A DNA stretch of 22,997 bases, taken from an uncultured Oscillospiraceae bacterium (GTDB lineage Bacteria; Bacillota; Clostridia; Oscillospirales; Oscillospiraceae). The stretch covers positions 1-22,997 of the forward strand of contig CAJUOT010000044.1 of assembly GCA_910588135.1 (NCBI GenBank), written 5' to 3'. The position numbers and the translations under genes were made by a program. Every line of letters begins with the position of its first letter. The stretch's first letter is position 1. The notes under the pieces are model-generated. The model worked only from the letters and a program-made list of their open reading frames with translations, searched no databases and was not told the origin of the DNA. Below, piece after piece: positions 21,244 through 22,997 of the stretch.

Positions 21244-21279
21244 CGCCTCTCGGCGGGCAGATCTGCCCGCCGAGAGGCG
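21244..21279. repeat. 36-bp perfect palindrome between engB and the tRNA
   Basis: 18+18 bp with no spacer, GC-rich, centred on AGATCT at 21259-21264. As RNA it would be a 16-bp stem with a GAUC loop. It lies 40 bp after the engB stop. On the minus strand an A-rich, not T-rich, stretch follows, so it is not a textbook terminator, although it may cap or stabilise the engB transcript end. Confidence 0.85.
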
Positions 21280-21319
21280 TATTCCGGTCAGTAGAAGCGG
21301 ACTGTTCAACATGGTCTCC

Positions 21320-21907
21320 TTACAGGTGATTCATCATCTGCCTTAGAAGCTCCTCTTTCCCCTCTCCCCTTTCAGCAGAAAACAGAACCACGGGAACACT
21401 ATCTGCCAGGGCCAGGGTGTCGCGGATCAATTTAATATTCCCTTCAATTTCACTTTTTTTCAGTTTGTCCAGTTTATTTGCAACTACCAGAAAAGGTCGG
21501 TTTGAGCTTAAAAACACTTGGGCCATGGTACAATCGTCTACAGTAGGTTTGTGCCGAGCATCCACAATAAGAATGCCCACAGCTATCCGCCTGGTATCGG
21601 AAAACCAAGCTTCAATCAGCCGCCCCCAACGTTCCCGTTCCTGCTTGGATACCTTGGCATACCCATAACCAGGCAAGTCTACCAAATACAGCTTTTCATC
21701 AATTCGGAAATAATTGATGTGGGTGGTTTTCCCCGGCGCAGAACCAACACGGGCAAAATTTTTACGGTTAAGCAATCGGTTGATGACAGAAGACTTGCCC
21801 ACATTGGACCGTCCGGCGAATACTACCTGTGGCAGCCCATCCCGAGGAAAATCTGCCGCCTTAGCCGCCGAACGGACAAATTCTGCCATATGCCAATTTA
21901 TTGTCAT
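21320..21907 (-). CDS. engB: Ribosome-biogenesis GTPase EngB (YsxC/YihA)
   Basis: A 195-residue essential TrmE-Era-type GTPase that helps assemble the 50S subunit. G1 GRSNVGKSS (32-40), G2 threonines at 61-62 (GKTTHINYF), G3 DLPG (77-80), G4 NKLD (144-147) and G5 FSA (176-178) are all present. The ATG at 21907 follows GAGGGG; an upstream in-frame extension reaching into lon lacks family similarity. It is 11 bp downstream of lon, the usual clostridial lon-engB operon. Confidence 0.95.
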   Translation of the reverse strand: MTINWHMAEFVRSAAKAADFPRDGLPQVVFAGRSNVGKSSVINRLLNRKNFARVGSAPGKTTHINYFRIDEKLYLVDLPGYGYAKVSKQERERWGRLIEAWFSDTRRIAVGILIVDARHKPTVDDCTMAQVFLSSNRPFLVVANKLDKLKKSEIEGNIKLIRDTLALADSVPVVLFSAERGEGKEELLRQMMNHL

Positions 21908-21918
21908 GGTCAAGCCCC

Positions 21919-22997
21919 TCACTGGCGCAGATTGACGGCGCGGCCCACCGCCCACGGCATCTCTGGAGTTTGGCGGGGCGCAAGATCCGCCTGTACAGGC
22001 AGCTTACCTGACAGCGCCTGAGCCAGCGCCTCGTCCACCTGATGCACTGGTACAAAAGTAAGCGCTTTCCGGACAGTCTGATCAATCTCATCAAGATCCT
22101 TATTATTGTCCTCAGGGATGATGACCGTTGACATACCACCTCTCAGAGCACCCATAGTCTTTTCCCGCAGGCCGCCAATGGCCAATACTCGCCCCCTAAG
22201 GGTCACCTCCCCAGTCATTGCCACATCCCGGCGTACCGGAACGCCAGTGAGGGCAGACACAATGGCGGTGGTTATCGCAATCCCGGCAGACGGACCATCT
22301 TTAGGTACAGCGCCCTCTGGAAAATGGACATGAACATCTTTTGTGCTGTGGAATTCTGGGTCAATTCCCAACTGGGCTGCGCGGCTTCGAATATAGGACA
22401 GCGCTGCTTTGGCCGACTCCTTCATTACATCACCCAGGTTGCCGGTAAGAACCACCTTACCTGTCCCCGGCACAACGTTGACCTCCACCTCCAGGATCTC
22501 GCCGCCCACAGAGGTCCATGCCAAGCCGTTGACGACACCCACCAGCGGCTCTCGGGCAGGTTTGTCATCTAAATAACGGCGTGGACCCAGAAGCGCCTGC
22601 AGTTCCTTTTCTGTAACGTTTATCTGCTTTACATTATCACGTACAATCTGCATGGCACATTTTCTGCACAGCGCCGCCAATTTCCGTTCCAGCAGGCGTA
22701 CGCCGGACTCTTTTGTATACCCGGCAATCAAAGCCTCAATACCGCTATCGCTGATCTTCAGCTGGGCCCGGGTCAGCCCATGACGCTTTAACTGCCGGGG
22801 CAGCAGATGGCGTTTTGCAATCTGCAATTTCTCCTTGTCCGTATAGCTGGGCAGTTCTATAACCTCCATACGGTCCAGTAACGGGCGTGGCACAGTATCC
22901 GTGGTGTTCGCGGTTGTAATGAACATCACGTCTGACAGGTCAAAGGGAAGCTCCAGATAATGGTCGCGAAAGGTACTGTTCTGTTCGCTGTCCAACA
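21919..22997 (-). CDS. lon: ATP-dependent protease Lon (C-terminal part; 5' end outside the window)
   Basis: The last 358 or so residues of Lon; the N-terminal substrate domain and Walker A lie beyond the window edge. Visible are the end of the AAA+ module (VMFITTAN, then PLLDRMEVIELPSYT), the sensor-2 region with GVRLLER, and the S16 serine-lysine protease domain. The nucleophile is the Ser of PKDGPSAG (about 236 of the visible part) and the lysine is in GLREKTMGA (about 279). It degrades misfolded and regulatory proteins in the cytosol. Translation is continuous to the edge, so nothing suggests a pseudogene. Confidence 0.96.
   Translation of the reverse strand, partial: LDSEQNSTFRDHYLELPFDLSDVMFITTANTTDTVPRPLLDRMEVIELPSYTDKEKLQIAKRHLLPRQLKRHGLTRAQLKISDSGIEALIAGYTKESGVRLLERKLAALCRKCAMQIVRDNVKQINVTEKELQALLGPRRYLDDKPAREPLVGVVNGLAWTSVGGEILEVEVNVVPGTGKVVLTGNLGDVMKESAKAALSYIRSRAAQLGIDPEFHSTKDVHVHFPEGAVPKDGPSAGIAITTAIVSALTGVPVRRDVAMTGEVTLRGRVLAIGGLREKTMGALRGGMSTVIIPEDNNKDLDEIDQTVRKALTFVPVHQVDEALAQALSGKLPVQADLAPRQTPEMPWAVGRAVNLRQ

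Noticed and set aside
1..22997. CRISPR array, transposase, phage or toxin-antitoxin genes
   Set aside because: Looked for on both strands by eye; no regular repeat-spacer pattern, no transposase motif and no recognisable toxin-antitoxin pair were seen.

Overview
The window looks like a chromosomal housekeeping segment of a Gram-positive, anaerobic, spore-forming member of the Clostridia. I would guess an Oscillospiraceae/Flavonifractor-type gut bacterium; the family-level guess is inference. The support is a SCIFF peptide with its radical-SAM maturase (a Clostridia hallmark), sporulation-type genes (SpoIIM-like, SigH-like sigma factor, CwlD), a pyrophosphate-dependent phosphofructokinase, Lon/EngB, a DUF1858-type redox protein and a moderately GC-rich sequence. 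I see no insertion sequence, prophage, CRISPR array or plasmid feature.

Layout. 1-3.2 kb (+): an iron-type alcohol dehydrogenase behind a promoter that carries a Rex-like operator, then the SCIFF cassette (scfA, terminator, scfB). 3.2-3.6 kb: a gene-poor, locally AT-rich gap. 3.6-5.1 kb (+): a SpoIIM-like membrane protein and a XerC/D tyrosine recombinase. 5.2-8.1 kb (+): a ruvC-ruvA-ruvB Holliday-junction operon interrupted between ruvA and ruvB by a P-loop kinase-like gene and a tiny membrane-protein ORF. 8.2-9.2 kb (+): a SigH-like sigma factor and a double zinc-ribbon protein. 9.3-11.8 kb (+): purB and ATP-type pfkA. A large two-way terminator at about 11.9 kb separates these from a minus-strand fba-pfp pair (aldolase and PPi-dependent phosphofructokinase). 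A short cytosolic amidase-like gene (+) follows. Then come minus-strand blocks: xer-MBL hydrolase, trmK/nif3 fusion-cwlD-radA, a DUF1858 gene, tRNA-Gln(CTG), and lon (cut by the window edge)-engB. A 59-residue four-cysteine ORF (+) sits tail-to-tail with radA.

How the genes fit together. Three functions dominate: central carbon/redox metabolism (ADH, pfkA, pfp, fba), genome maintenance (two Xer recombinases, RuvABC, RadA) and sporulation/cell-wall processes (SpoIIM-like, SigH-like, CwlD, amidase). The ADH and fba promoters, 14 kb apart on opposite strands, share the same -35/-10 layout and nearly the same Rex-like operator over the -10, which suggests joint NADH/NAD+ control of glycolysis and alcohol formation. 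The fba-pfp pair shows strong C-ending codon bias while pfkA does not, which hints that the PPi enzyme carries the main flux.

No wholly new multi-gene system is obvious. The best candidates for new biology are the shared redox promoter, the kinase plus small membrane protein lodged inside ruvCAB, the TrmK-NIF3 fusion with an apparently dead internal start, the four-Cys micro-ORF, the AT-hook-tailed Xer recombinase, and several long perfect palindromes that are not ordinary terminators.
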